Source: Hyaloperonospora brassicae
Taxonomy: Eukaryota > Oomycota > Peronosporomycetes > Peronosporales > Peronosporaceae
Assembly: GCA_947650285.1 (NCBI GenBank)
Contig: CANTFL010000378.1
Location: 1-64,000 of the forward strand
Direction of reading: 5' to 3'
Length of the DNA: 64,000 nucleotides
This document shows, in pieces, positions 53,641-64,000 of this stretch. The notes below the pieces were generated by a model that saw only the letters and a list, made by a program, of their open reading frames with translations, did not search any database and was not told where the DNA came from. Position 1 is the stretch's first letter; each line of letters begins with the position of its first letter. Made by a program: the position numbers and the translations under genes.

Positions 53641-54532
53641 CTTGTAGACGGATTGCAAGTTTGCAATCGCGTCACGCATCTCAGCCGAGATGTGTGCCCC
53701 TTCCCAAGGCGAGCTTAGGGAGTACACCTCCCTCTGTGCACGTTGCGAGCTGTCAACACAACTAGCACATAGGGTCTCCCCATGTGAGGCAAGGAATGTC
53801 TGCCTCACTCGATAAACGATGCAACCGGTACCTAGCACCGATTGGCATTTGCCTTTCGAACCTGAGGCGTGTCGCCTCAAGTTTCTTGAGCCACCCTTCT
53901 CGTCCAAAATATTTTACGTTTTGTACGAACTCGTTCCACGCAGCCAAAAGCGATGCTTTGTCACGCTTTTGGTTGCTGTTGTACCATCGATGTCTAAGAA
54001 AGACATCGAGATAAAAATCTTCTTCAGCGCGAAAGTTCTTCGCGCTGGAACTCAAGCCGTGAAGCTCAGTTGCATCGAATAAGGGTATTCGATGGTGTTG
54101 GCCTGTCGCGTGAGACAGGCTATTGATAAGCTGTTCGGTCAAACGCCACGGATTCAACTCATCACGCTTCACAGTGGTATCTATGTCGGTACCACGGCTT
54201 CCAGATTGACGACGGCTCGCGCCATCGTCATCACTGCCGAACAGACTGTGATGCAAATCACGAGTCCTTTCGTTCGGCAGTGGCCTTGGCGAATACTGAG
54301 GCGTCGCCGGTGAGCGAGACGCCTCAGGCGCATTGCCCGAGTCAGACACGTCTGACTCACCAGAGGAGATGACCTCTACGTCAGGGTCATCGTGCGCATG
54401 TGGTGTGATACCGCGTACACCGGCAGCACCTGTTGCTGCAGTCTAAGAAGGAGAAACAGACGACAAATCGTATGACGCAGAGGCTGGCACAGCACCGAGC
54501 TGTGTAGTTCTTGAGTCACCTCGCATAGACAT
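52996..54532 (-). pseudogene. Element G: conserved antisense ORF (about 510 codons)
   Basis: Minus-strand frame from MSMRGDSRTTQLGAVPASAS (ATG 54,530-54,532, 131 bp inside the 3' LTR) to the stop at 52,996. Open blocks: 54,349 to 53,762 (195 aa) and 53,907 to 52,996 (303 aa), joined across a single-base insertion near 53,765 relative to E; one TAG near 54,445. Middle domain: EQLINSLSHATGQHHRIPLF, DATELHGLSSSAKNFRAEED, FYLDVFLRHRWYNSNQKRDK, AAWNEFVQNVKYFGREGWLK. The C-terminal coiled coil begins MDRAIDELRDDLNHERDWRY and runs about 110 residues, opposite the integrase linker. Conservation with E follows the antisense frame. Function unknown. Confidence 0.75.
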
Positions 54533-54651
54533 GTTAACTATGCGAGGTCGGGTGGAAAGTGAATGGAACGGACCCAACAAGTGCTCCCTGTCCCAATGGT
54601 GCCCAATGGGTGGCCGCCATATTTTCGATAGTCACACGGTGACTATCAGTT

Positions 54652-54662
54652 AAGGGGGGTGA
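54652..54662 (+). promoter_or_regulatory. Element G: polypurine tract
   Basis: AAGGGGGGTGA directly before the 3' LTR, one T inside an otherwise purine run. Confidence 0.7.
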
Positions 54663-55054
54663 TGTAACGGGGCAGCCCGTTACATGAAATTGTCACTTTA
54701 AGGAAAGTGACAATAAAAAATATGAAGTTGGATATTCTTTAAACAATATCACCAAAGTGGTGATATTGATGAATCGACCAAAGAGTCTGTTCATTGGCTG
54801 ATATCGTGATGATATCAACCCACCAATCGCCGCAAGACGCGCGCAATGAGTGGTGACGAGACGTTGCCATACACCCAGTTATATTAGTATAGTTAAGCTA
54901 AGTCAAACAGAGAGACGGAGGATAAAAGACTTAATTATATTAATATAACAGTTCTGCTTTTACCCTACCTACGCTTCCTCGTTTGCCACGTGTACGTCTG
55001 TCGGAACAACGAAAAGCCTTGCGTTAAGTTCACGCAAGGGTGTGCCCCGTTCCA
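54663..55054 (+). repeat. Element G: 3' LTR
   Basis: 392 bp, partner of 47,146-47,535, ending CCCCGTTCCA (one base changed from ACA). The 3' flank TCTAC does not match the 5' flank GAGGA, and the flanking loci differ: anoctamin on the left, A-type Gypsy gag on the right. Confidence 0.93.
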
Positions 55055-55990
55055 TCTACCCAGTTTGATTATTGATCTTGCCATCTTTTCCACCGGAATC
55101 ACGGTAAAATTTCGAGTAACTGGAAGATCCGGAAACGCCCGCCATCAAGGTAAATAACTTGCTCTATTTAGGATTTGATCTCAATCTCCACTCGCGCCCG
55201 TACCATTAACTAACGGAGGAGGTACTCCGATTCCGTGCTGTATACTTTGTCAATCTTGTTGACCCATTGATAGTGCGGGTGGTTCTCTTCCAGGTAAACT
55301 TGAGTCGATGCCAATCTTAATATGGTTGGTGTTGGTGCTGTCGCGTGGAATTCTTCACACGAAAGCGACTATACTTGTCAAATGATCAATATTATCCATC
55401 TTGAACTCTACGGGACCTCCTTGTCAAATGAAGATGATTGATCCGCGAGCCTTTGACCTCTTGATACGTCCCGCGATCTTACACACCCATCCATTCACGT
55501 GTTTGCTGCGTCCAATCGCAGTTGATGGATTTGTTGATGTGTCCTTGATTACGGGATAAACAATCCAGAGATATCACTAGAGTGAAGTATGCCGCTTTCT
55601 CTGACGTCGAGTGGTCAATGATTCAACCTGGAATAGAAGTCGACACGTGTATTTAAAAGCAAATTAAACTATGTATAATGTTTACCAAATAAAAATAAAA
55701 CTAACACATGGCTAGGTCTATCTGTATCACTAAGTTTAAAGCCACGCGTCTACCCCTCTAGAATATCTCCCCCTTGTATCACAGATAGCTTACAATGCAG
55801 TGGGTTCTTTTTAAATAATTACGGACCCACACCAGAGATCGAGAGATCGGATCTGGATTGAGATCGGGGGATCAGATCAAGGCTGTGTGAGCCACTGCTC
55901 TCAGACAGCATTCCTCCGATCAGAATTCTTTTCGGACTTAACCGACGCCGGCGATCTGTGAGCCCCCTCGTCCCACCTTAACGGCAAAAT
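55055..55990 (-). pseudogene. A-type Gypsy gag leader and LTR remnant
   Basis: On the minus strand this follows the order of 5,980-6,720: the gag leader (55,060-55,300: GGAGGTACTCCGATTCCGTG strand-complement of the EHGIGVPPP codons), ACGGTCAAG-like region, the CGCGGGACGTATCAAGAGGT segment, CAACTGCGATTGGACGCAGC, and ATTATACATAGTTTAATTTG. GATC-rich sequence (55,825-55,950) marks its outer end. It is fully non-coding now. Confidence 0.65.
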
Positions 55991-58900
55991 CTCGTGATTG
56001 CAATACCACAATTATTTATGCGCGCGACGCGCTGCGAATAATTGGGCAGAAACACATTTTGGACTTCTAACACGTATTGGTGTTAGCGCCTCAGTCTAAT
56101 GAGAACCCAAGTATCTTAAATAAGAATAGAACATTTAAGTTTAAAATTCATTTGATACGTGATTTAGGAACTTCGATACCGATCGGTCGACGCAGAAAAT
56201 ACGGCATTGTTTAAGTCTTGTCAAAAATGTAATTTGGTGATTCCAAAACTCAAAGAAAGAAAATTGCGCAATCTGGGTCCTTCCAGGGACCGACAAGAGA
56301 CAATTGTTTAATGTTAAGCCGAAATTGTCTGACTGGGGATGATATACCTTCAAGCATTTCATAATAAAAAATACATGTTAATAATGCTTTGAAAGTAAGT
56401 CAAAGTGCAAAGCGTTAATCTTTAGGTATGGTTTTATGTCCCCCTACGTCGGAGGAAAGAGATTGCGCTACGCCGAAGCTCTTTCATTTAATGTTTGGCG
56501 AGTAGAAAAGACTCTTCCCCGCTCTTATTTATTAGAGAAAGGTGGGAACAATTGGTGATTAAGATAAAATATTGACAGACGTATGTAGAGGTTAGAACGA
56601 AAGTAGGCCAAATATAAGCAACGCATTATTGAAAATTGTAATGTTTTTTATAGCCGTATCTCATATCTAGTATCCCACTAAGCTCTAACGCGATAAAGCA
56701 AAACATCATTGCTCGATCTGACCCTTGGTTCGTCAATATATGATCAAAATATAATCGACTTAAGTTTACGGAGCACAGTAGTAACTAATGCCGATGGGTA
56801 TAAATGGAGAGGTATGTTTAACATACGGAAAAGAATACCCTTTAATAGGTGGCCTGTTTGAGCCAGTGGAAAATTGAATCACAAAGGCGTATATATGATG
56901 ACACTTCACTAGAATGCTACGCGTTACCATATCTTCTATAGACTCGGTAGTTGACCGCAGGATTCTTGCAAGGATGTAAATATAAGAAATTTTTGCAATA
57001 TTATCGAGAGCAAGATTGGTCTCAGTGGACGGAAGGCATTACATTATATCATAATCACTACGTACCATTAGGGCCTTCACTGACAAACAAATTTAAAGCA
57101 GAATATTGATGTCTACGATTATTAAAATGAATATAAAATCCTTACATAACCACTTCAATTTATCGCGGATCGCGCAATTAATGATACGTGCTGCAGCAAT
57201 AAATCCAGCGTAACAGCAAGATAATTTTATAGCTACCATATAATGGTTAACATTAATAGAACAGGTTGAAGATACTTTCGAGTAACGTTAGAAGATCTGT
57301 AAAACGCTAATGATGTATATCTTCAAGATTTGACATGTGAGCCATAGATAACTTGCAACTAGATCGACGGGTATGATATTTCTACTGAAAGGATTTCAAA
57401 AAGTTGCTACCAGGTGATTTAGTCTGAGAGACGATAAAGCTGTGAAATATTGGATCGTGAAGGCGTCATAATCAGCGCTTAAAACAACATAAAACACATT
57501 GCTGCGCGATCCGTCGTCTGATGATGCTGCTTTCGGCTGCTTTTGTTACCACCAAACCATTTGATGCGCAGTATATATTAAAATGTAAATAAAAGCGTGT
57601 GATTCACTCAGAAATATAGATGCGTAGAAAAGTTTGATACATGTCAAGGTTTGCTAGAAATTGGTGGATTAGTGATCATAAAATTCTAACATCCCCCTTC
57701 AGGACGATAACTTTATATATGGTCTTAATATGCGTCCGCAAATAACATTATAAAATTTTTTATCAGTCCGAGTTAAAAAACCTACGCATGTTATAAGTAA
57801 ACCAGGGTGATAAGTATAAAAACTCCCGACGATACATATAATTTCAGCTGAAAATGGTTGGCTGCTATTATATTTCGAAGCATCTGCGGAGAAATCAGAT
57901 TTAAGCAAGCGGCGATGTGCTCGTCAAGCTGCTGGAGAAACGGTGTATTTCGAAAAAATTCGTCAGCGGAACGGCATTATAGGTGTACTTGGATCGGTTG
58001 GATTAAGGTATCGTTGAGCTTTTACGTGCAAATCATATGGTTTAGAGTTAAAACAAAAGACTGCCGCTGTTACAGCAACCACCTTGAATACAACAAGGAG
58101 CGGGGTACAGACTCATTACATATTAGAATGTCGTAGGTAGGAAACCTGAAGGAAATTACAAGACTGGCTCTCGATCAAGATCGCTCCAGAATCTTAATCA
58201 GCAATTTTAAATCTAAGTTTTTACCTGATCTAGCAACGTTCTGAGATGTTTCGTGTATTAAGCGATCTTGTTTCAAAAACGGCGCGGAGCCCGCATGTCT
58301 AGCTTAAATAGTGTGCTCTTCACAATCGTTTTGACTCAATACAGAGGATAGTGTATGGCAATGGGCATCATGCGAGAAAGCAGTCAAATTTCACTACACT
58401 GCAATATTTATCGACCGAACCTGACGACGATACAAGGGGAGATTCTGCTATGAGGCGAAACGATTGCATTCTATCATTAAATTGTCAAACATGTGATAAC
58501 GACGTACTTTGGTCAATTTACAATATTTCAAGCCTAATAATGTTGGTGATATAGGGAAATGTTAAGAGCGTACCGACGAAAGAAGTCTTAGCTGTGCCAA
58601 GTTCTAAGAAACTCAAGCTGACATTCGCAACGATCCGTTTCGCAAATAGTCTTAAAGCCTTTAAAACGCTGGAGCAGAAAAACGATGCATCTGGTGAGTG
58701 GCAGTAGTGAATCCAATAATGGATAAATTCGATCGGATGTCGAAGTAAATCGACGCTATGGTTGTGGCCACAACGACTTATTGCTTTTAGAATAATAAGA
58801 AGACGCGCACCGGAAAATATTAAAACAAGATTAGGAGTAAACATGGGAATCTAGAACGGTCTGCGACCACTGCGGATCATAACATTACAGATTGCGGATT

Positions 58901-61900
58901 CTCAGAGCGGTCGACATGTCGAAATGCTGTCGAAAAAGACATCTATTGTACAAAAGGTGATATACTTGCGCTATACGTAAAGAAGCGCATATTAGCGTAT
59001 TCCATAGAAGAGCATTGCACCTTAATTTCCAAAACGTGTGCCAGTGTAAGCATTTAAATTTACTATTACTTACGAATGAAGTAGTGCTAAACTAGAAAAC
59101 TCACCTTGGTGGATTCTGCTACTAGTTGTCTTTGTATTTGTGCTTCTTCCAAAAAATAATGATGGATCGATATAAATACAAACGGATACACACGATGAGA
59201 TATGTCAATAGTTAAATGTCACGTTTTCATGGTTATCGTCGAGAGGGTTGTAAAGCACCTTCGATTTCCCTCGGGATATTAACCAATTGTCACGGATGAA
59301 TTGTGCAGCGATTATAACTTATATTTAATAATATATATTGCCAGATGAGGCATTGATTAGATAAAAATATAGTAGGCCACATTTTTGTATGAGTTAAAAA
59401 CTTAAAAATTAATCATCAATATTATTTTGCTCGTAAGGTTGCCAATGATGGTCAGGTAGTATAAATATTAATTTGCTGAAATTAGTAATAATTTTAACAC
59501 GAATGAAGGACGCTCCAATATCGAGATCACTAATATAAAAAATAATTGTTATTAGAAGGCCTGGTGGGATTTAAAGTGGTCAAAAAATTTCGTGGGTGCG
59601 AACTGTTTGTCCCGGCTAAATATTTCGATCTGGAAGCGAAGCTTTGTGCCGAACAAATGATTTTCGTAAACGCCTATTAGTAAAGACATACGTTCAAATC
59701 GATCGTATCTAAAGTCGAACTCAGGCTAAAGGGTTCATGTGCTATTTTGTGTATGGTAGACCAAAAATAAAGTATTGGCATGTGTTCACATCAAATTAAG
59801 CTACAAATCTTTAAGAAATGACTATTTAATATCGGCGAAAGCTAAAGAAATTGTAGGTTTCTATATTTGTACCAAATAAATCTTAAGAAACACGAAGAAA
59901 TGATCAAATGAATGGATAGCTAGCGATATGGTACCTATATGACTAGTATATTTATGGGTAAGAGTGCAATAGATTGAGTGGCACATTGTGGTCAACATTT
60001 CCACCAAGGAATGAGCGAATGAAAAGGTAAAAAAACCATTAATCTAACACAATTTTACCGACATCAGCGACCGAGTGGTAGTGTAACTGAGGATGGTTCT
60101 GAAAGTGATCTATCCTTATCCACGACAAAGGTTACAACAACAGACTGTCGGAGATTAGCCATATATCAGAAAAAAGTAATGTGTAATCGCTCTGCCTAAT
60201 TTGCACAAATGGAGGGGAAGAAGAGGATGTACTATAGAACCTACTGAGCGTTTTTTATCTTGTATAGGGTGTATTTCTCTTTAATTATTCCAAATAAACT
60301 CACTATACTTACAAGCTACCATCAAGTTATAGATAGGACCGCACGGTGTGATCCCTCTACCACCAATTTTCCATCGTATATCGGGTAAATTTTACCCAAC
60401 ATACGAAAGGAGAGGAACATAATGTTGAGTCTCTATTATAGATAAAAACATATATAGGTAGTAAAGATATCTACTATTAAATTTATCTTTTACTTGGTCT
60501 ATAAGAGTCCATAGTATAAAGAGGCAAACTCTGTAATAAGGGGAATATAAGAACCGATAAAGTTATCAGGCAGCAGATCATTGAGATGAAGTATATAACG
60601 GTCTAAAATCTACCAAAATTGAGGATAGTAGTTAATTAGAAAATAATGATGAAATATTACTGCGCAATCAATAGAATAAAAATCGTTGGCTCAATGAGCG
60701 ACTAAATTTAATATAAAGAAAAACATACATTTGAATCAGTATCTTATCACGAGTATGGTCAAGGATCAAAAAAAGTTCTACATACAATTGAGAGGACCTT
60801 TCGGACGTAGTTACGCTTGTGGACGGTTGTTAATCGATAAAAATCAAGTTGAAGATGATGAAAGAACAATGAAGGATATATAAGGATTTTACAACAACTG
60901 ATCTGAAAATACAGAATATTACGTACTAATAAAAAATGTCAATACAGAAATACTTGCAGCGCGTCAAGCGGTGTGAAATTATTATGTTAAAATTGGCACA
61001 CCCGATCACGAGAATGGAGCGGCTAGTAGCGCCCGATTTTCAAGAACGAATCCTATAATCGTATAAGGGACTATTGTCGTATAAGATTCTTGAATATACA
61101 AACGTCAAAAGTTGCTCTATATATTGAAAGTTTTTAAATTTTGCAGCCATGAAAATTTTCTTATACTATAGACGAGTGAAAGGTTTGGCAAAATTACAGT
61201 TTGGTCCTTTGAACCCTAAAATAAACGAGGCACTACGTGAATTAATCGACCTGTTATTGTTTCGCTGGAGAGTATGTTTTGGAAGGTTGAGATGACGGGA
61301 TGGGCGAAAGTGGTATTGGACTTTCTATCGTGATCATGTTTGATACAGGACGTTTGGGGTGAGAAATGCTTCATATAATCCCAGCGCATGATAAATTTTA
61401 CTTTTTTACACATAATAAAATGGATGCAGACCTCGACGCCATCTCTTTCAGGTCATACATTGGTCGTAAATTTTTCCCGGGGTAAATTATCATAAAGGGA
61501 AAAGTCATTGGTCTTGGGATATTATCATGAGTTTAAACATATCTATTTATCCGTTACATCGTGTAACTCGCTTTGCTGAACGGATGATGGCTAAGAAGCG
61601 TATCAGATTCATTAATATGTCGATCGGCTTGGCAAATCTGTTAGTGTATCCGTTGAAATGAATGATTTATATTCATCCGAATTTGCTTATAGGCTTGGAA
61701 GACACTACGACCGATTTTGGATACATTGAATTGCCATTACTACGGACATTAAGAACGATGTATTCATTTTGGGGAAGTTTGAATCACAAAATTTTATTTA
61801 TTGAGGGTTTAAATTAATATGTCATCTCTATGTCAGCTACGCGAGGCTGCTTCACCTGTGACAAGCCTTACTTGTCGCGCTTAGATGTCGGAACGTGAGG

Positions 61901-63840
61901 CTGGACCGGGTCGCGATCGCAGGTTATGATATGAATACGAATGCGATACAGAACAAAAATTGAGGGACAATTACGATCGCAAAAAGAATAAAAGGCTAAA
62001 ATAAAGACGTGGATTTATTTACAGCCACACAAGGTAAAATAGTTATGACACAAAAACTATATTGTTCGGTCCGGATTTATCGCGTGACATCGTGGTGTAG
62101 AGGGAACTCTAGCAGAAGTAGCTACAGTATGTCAAGAGCGTTGTGGTTTACAATTTCTCGTCGCTATCTTCAGTCGTACGCCGAATCATAGTCATTTATA
62201 CAAGATACTCAAGTTAGAGCGACAAGAAATCCTCCAGCTAATAGACATAGTTCAGTTTTCTTTTATGAATCATGAAAAGGGTTCCTAATTTTATTAGTTC
62301 TTTTGCCACCAATGATCATTATAATATTTCTATTTTATATTTTAGGATTTTATCTTAGCTAAATAATTTGGAGAAACTCATACTGTTTTAGAAGCACCAA
62401 AACGCATAAATGTTTTAGGTATTAATCTATAGCAATTCAAAGATTTAATTGAATTGATATTACTAATTTATACATTCCGCGATATTACTTAATATTGCGA
62501 TATTTAAATACTGCATTGATCGTTAATATTCTTGTCTAATTGTGATACTATGAAGACATGCTGTACTTTAAATACATAGCAGATGATACTTGCCTTTCTG
62601 AAAGGGCGATTGTAAAAATATGCAGAACATTAGTTGAACAAGAAACAATTTGAAATGTTTTGGATGAAGTGCTGATCGCGATCAATACGATAAACCGGGA
62701 ATACAGTAAGCTTAACGTCGTCCGCGTACAAATTAGGAATTCTCTACTTAAAGAAAAATAAAATTGGATCATCAGTAAAGAAACCGCAATTGGCTTGCAA
62801 TATTGCCATACCGAATTACCTAACTCTGGGCGATCGTGGATTCCACGTTAGAGCTTACGGCTGATCAGAAAGTATCAGACGGGTTTGGAGAATTCCTTCT
62901 ATATACGGGATGATTTGTTCTTGAGAAAAAGGATTAATAAACAATTATAAAGATATAACTTTATTGAAATGAAAATGAGTGATGAGATCACATGCAAGTT
63001 TTAAGGTTTATAACTGATTTGTCCAAATTTGGAAAGTAATTTGAATTATGGCTGATACACGATTGGTTCATGTAAAGCAAGATATAAATGAAAGCGCTTA
63101 CGGTTAGCAAGCAAAAACTTGACAGTTACGATATTTCGAATGATTAATACTGATAGAGACGAATAGCATCGGAAATTACAACTGATCACAACGAATCAAT
63201 TGTATAAGTTATTGACAAGGATTGGAGTTAATCTTATATTTAATTTAGCAGCTATCACTCAATTAAATATAGGAAACATTTTCAGATATAACACCCGGCA
63301 AGCAGACGTCGTGCAACAATTTTATTCGATATAGAAAGCAGGCGAAAGAGAAACGAATCAAAGTCTCCCACTATAAGGCTCAACTTTACTACATATAGAC
63401 ATAAATTGTCACGCATAGTAACAATTTCTCTCTTCATAACGCATTACAATTAGTTCAACAATGAGAAATGTTGTGTTAATATGCTTGATCTATCGCGTTT
63501 TGACAGATATATAGGGGTTCTGCTTTAATGAACTGAACACATTGCATAAACATAACTCGTGTTCGAATGGTGCTCACTAAGATAAAAAGTGCATTAATCA
63601 GCAGATATATAGGCGCCTTTCTTATAATTGTAATACATAATGGAATATGCAACTATATGTTGAAAAGCATATTTAACGATTTAACGACGCCCAAATGACC
63701 ATGTCGGATCGACCGATGAAATTTGTGCATCATACAATTTTATAAATAATAGGTAGTATCACATTCCGTCGTAGCCGCAGTATTTTTAGCAGACAAAAGT
63801 TTTCGTAGGGTCAATTTATTGTGTCTCAGTATAATTTAAA
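55991..63840. other. AT-rich block without convincing genes
   Basis: Base composition changes sharply near 56.0 kb to strongly AT-rich sequence with short stop-dense frames. The longest open frames (108, 92 and 75 codons) have no recognisable motif. No retroelement domains, inverted-repeat tiling or tandem arrays were seen. It may be old intergenic DNA. One weak pseudogene at 58.3 kb is listed separately. Confidence 0.6.
58295..58555 (+). pseudogene. Possible degenerate secreted effector-like gene
   Basis: ATG at 58,295 begins a short hydrophobic, signal-peptide-like stretch (MSSLNSVLFTIVLTQYRG) that ends in TAG. A +1 frame continues VYGNGHHARKQSNFTTLQYL then STEPDDDTRGDSAMRRND. The layout of secretion signal, LQYLS where oomycete RXLR effectors would have RxLR, and an acidic run afterwards is suggestive only. 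The motif itself is absent. It could equally be chance in AT-rich DNA. Confidence 0.2.
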
Positions 63841-63849
63841 ATATTTAAA

Positions 63850-64000
63850 TTGTGGTGAAGTGGTGATCGCCCGTTTCGCGAGACGATCCCGACTCTTCAC
63901 TGGCGCCCGTAAGACCGAATAATGGAGGTGGTACTCCAATTCCGTGCTCTGTGTTTTCTTGCTCACCTTTTGCACCCGTCCGTAGGGCGGGTTGCGCCTT
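63850..64000 (-). pseudogene. Start of another A-type gag leader
   Basis: The minus strand reads QPALRTGAKGEQENTEHGIG and VPPPLFGLTGASEESGSS, matching the gag N-terminus of element A. The element enters from the right edge and ends against the AT-rich block near 63,850. Confidence 0.7.

Noticed and set aside
16354..55054. Could the antisense ORFs be artefacts of the hairpin tiling?
   Set aside because: Tiling makes the strands locally symmetric but does not predict the same long antisense protein, start position and coiled coil in E and G; kept as a caveat pending simulation.
58518..58844. 108-aa minus-strand ORF in the AT-rich block
   Set aside because: No motif and biased composition; the plus strand looks equally plausible. 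Not supported as a gene.
1..64000. tRNA or rRNA genes
   Set aside because: None recognised; the primer-binding sites are the only tRNA-related sequences seen.

Overview
The window reads as a repeat-dense, gene-poor stretch of an oomycete genome, probably a peronosporalean (Phytophthora or downy mildew relative). This rests on the type of the retroelement polymerases: Ty3/Gypsy reverse transcriptases with YIDD or FDD centres, a second archaeal-type RNase H, DCG proteases, and a chromodomain after integrase. No rRNA, tRNA or CRISPR was found. The only host gene recognised is a broken anoctamin (TMEM16-like) gene at 37.6-47.1 kb.

Layout. (1) 1-6.7 kb: Gypsy element A on the minus strand (second RNase H, RT/RNase H, protease, gag, LTR-like block). 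(2) 6.7-37.6 kb: plus-strand relatives of A in a head-to-tail chain, with LTR-like blocks at about 10.5, 32.8 and 35.5 kb and a final inverted block ending at 37.62 kb. Element D (gag-pol 24.4-31.9 kb) is heavily decayed. Its LTR is split by a Copia element (10,896-15,865), and its gag leader is split by Gypsy element E (16,354-24,381). A 101-bp GATC-rich tandem array follows D. (3) 37.6-47.1 kb: the anoctamin pseudogene in three pieces, split by a solo LTR (37,829-38,266, target duplication GTCGC) and by Gypsy element F (38,648-46,258, probable duplication CTGGT). (4) 47,146-55,054: Gypsy element G, sister of E, which ends the anoctamin homology. (5) 55.05-56.0 kb: an A-type LTR/gag remnant on the minus strand. 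(6) 56.0-63.84 kb: an AT-rich block without convincing genes, apart from one weak secreted-protein pseudogene. (7) 63.85-64 kb: the start of another minus-strand A-type element.

Three signals go beyond an ordinary transposon graveyard. First, E, G and F are tiled along their length with perfect short inverted repeats, roughly one every 30-50 nt, including one compensatory base-pair change between E and G. Second, E, G and F each carry a long antisense ORF. It begins 108-133 bp inside the 3' LTR and ends opposite the linker and chromodomain of pol. Third, gag and pol are joined by a predicted -1 frameshift, with a slippery heptamer visible in A (GTTAAAC before TAG) and in both E and G (AAAAAAT). 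Most elements have lost coding capacity by nonsense changes of C-to-T type rather than by frameshifts. All copies appear defective as read.
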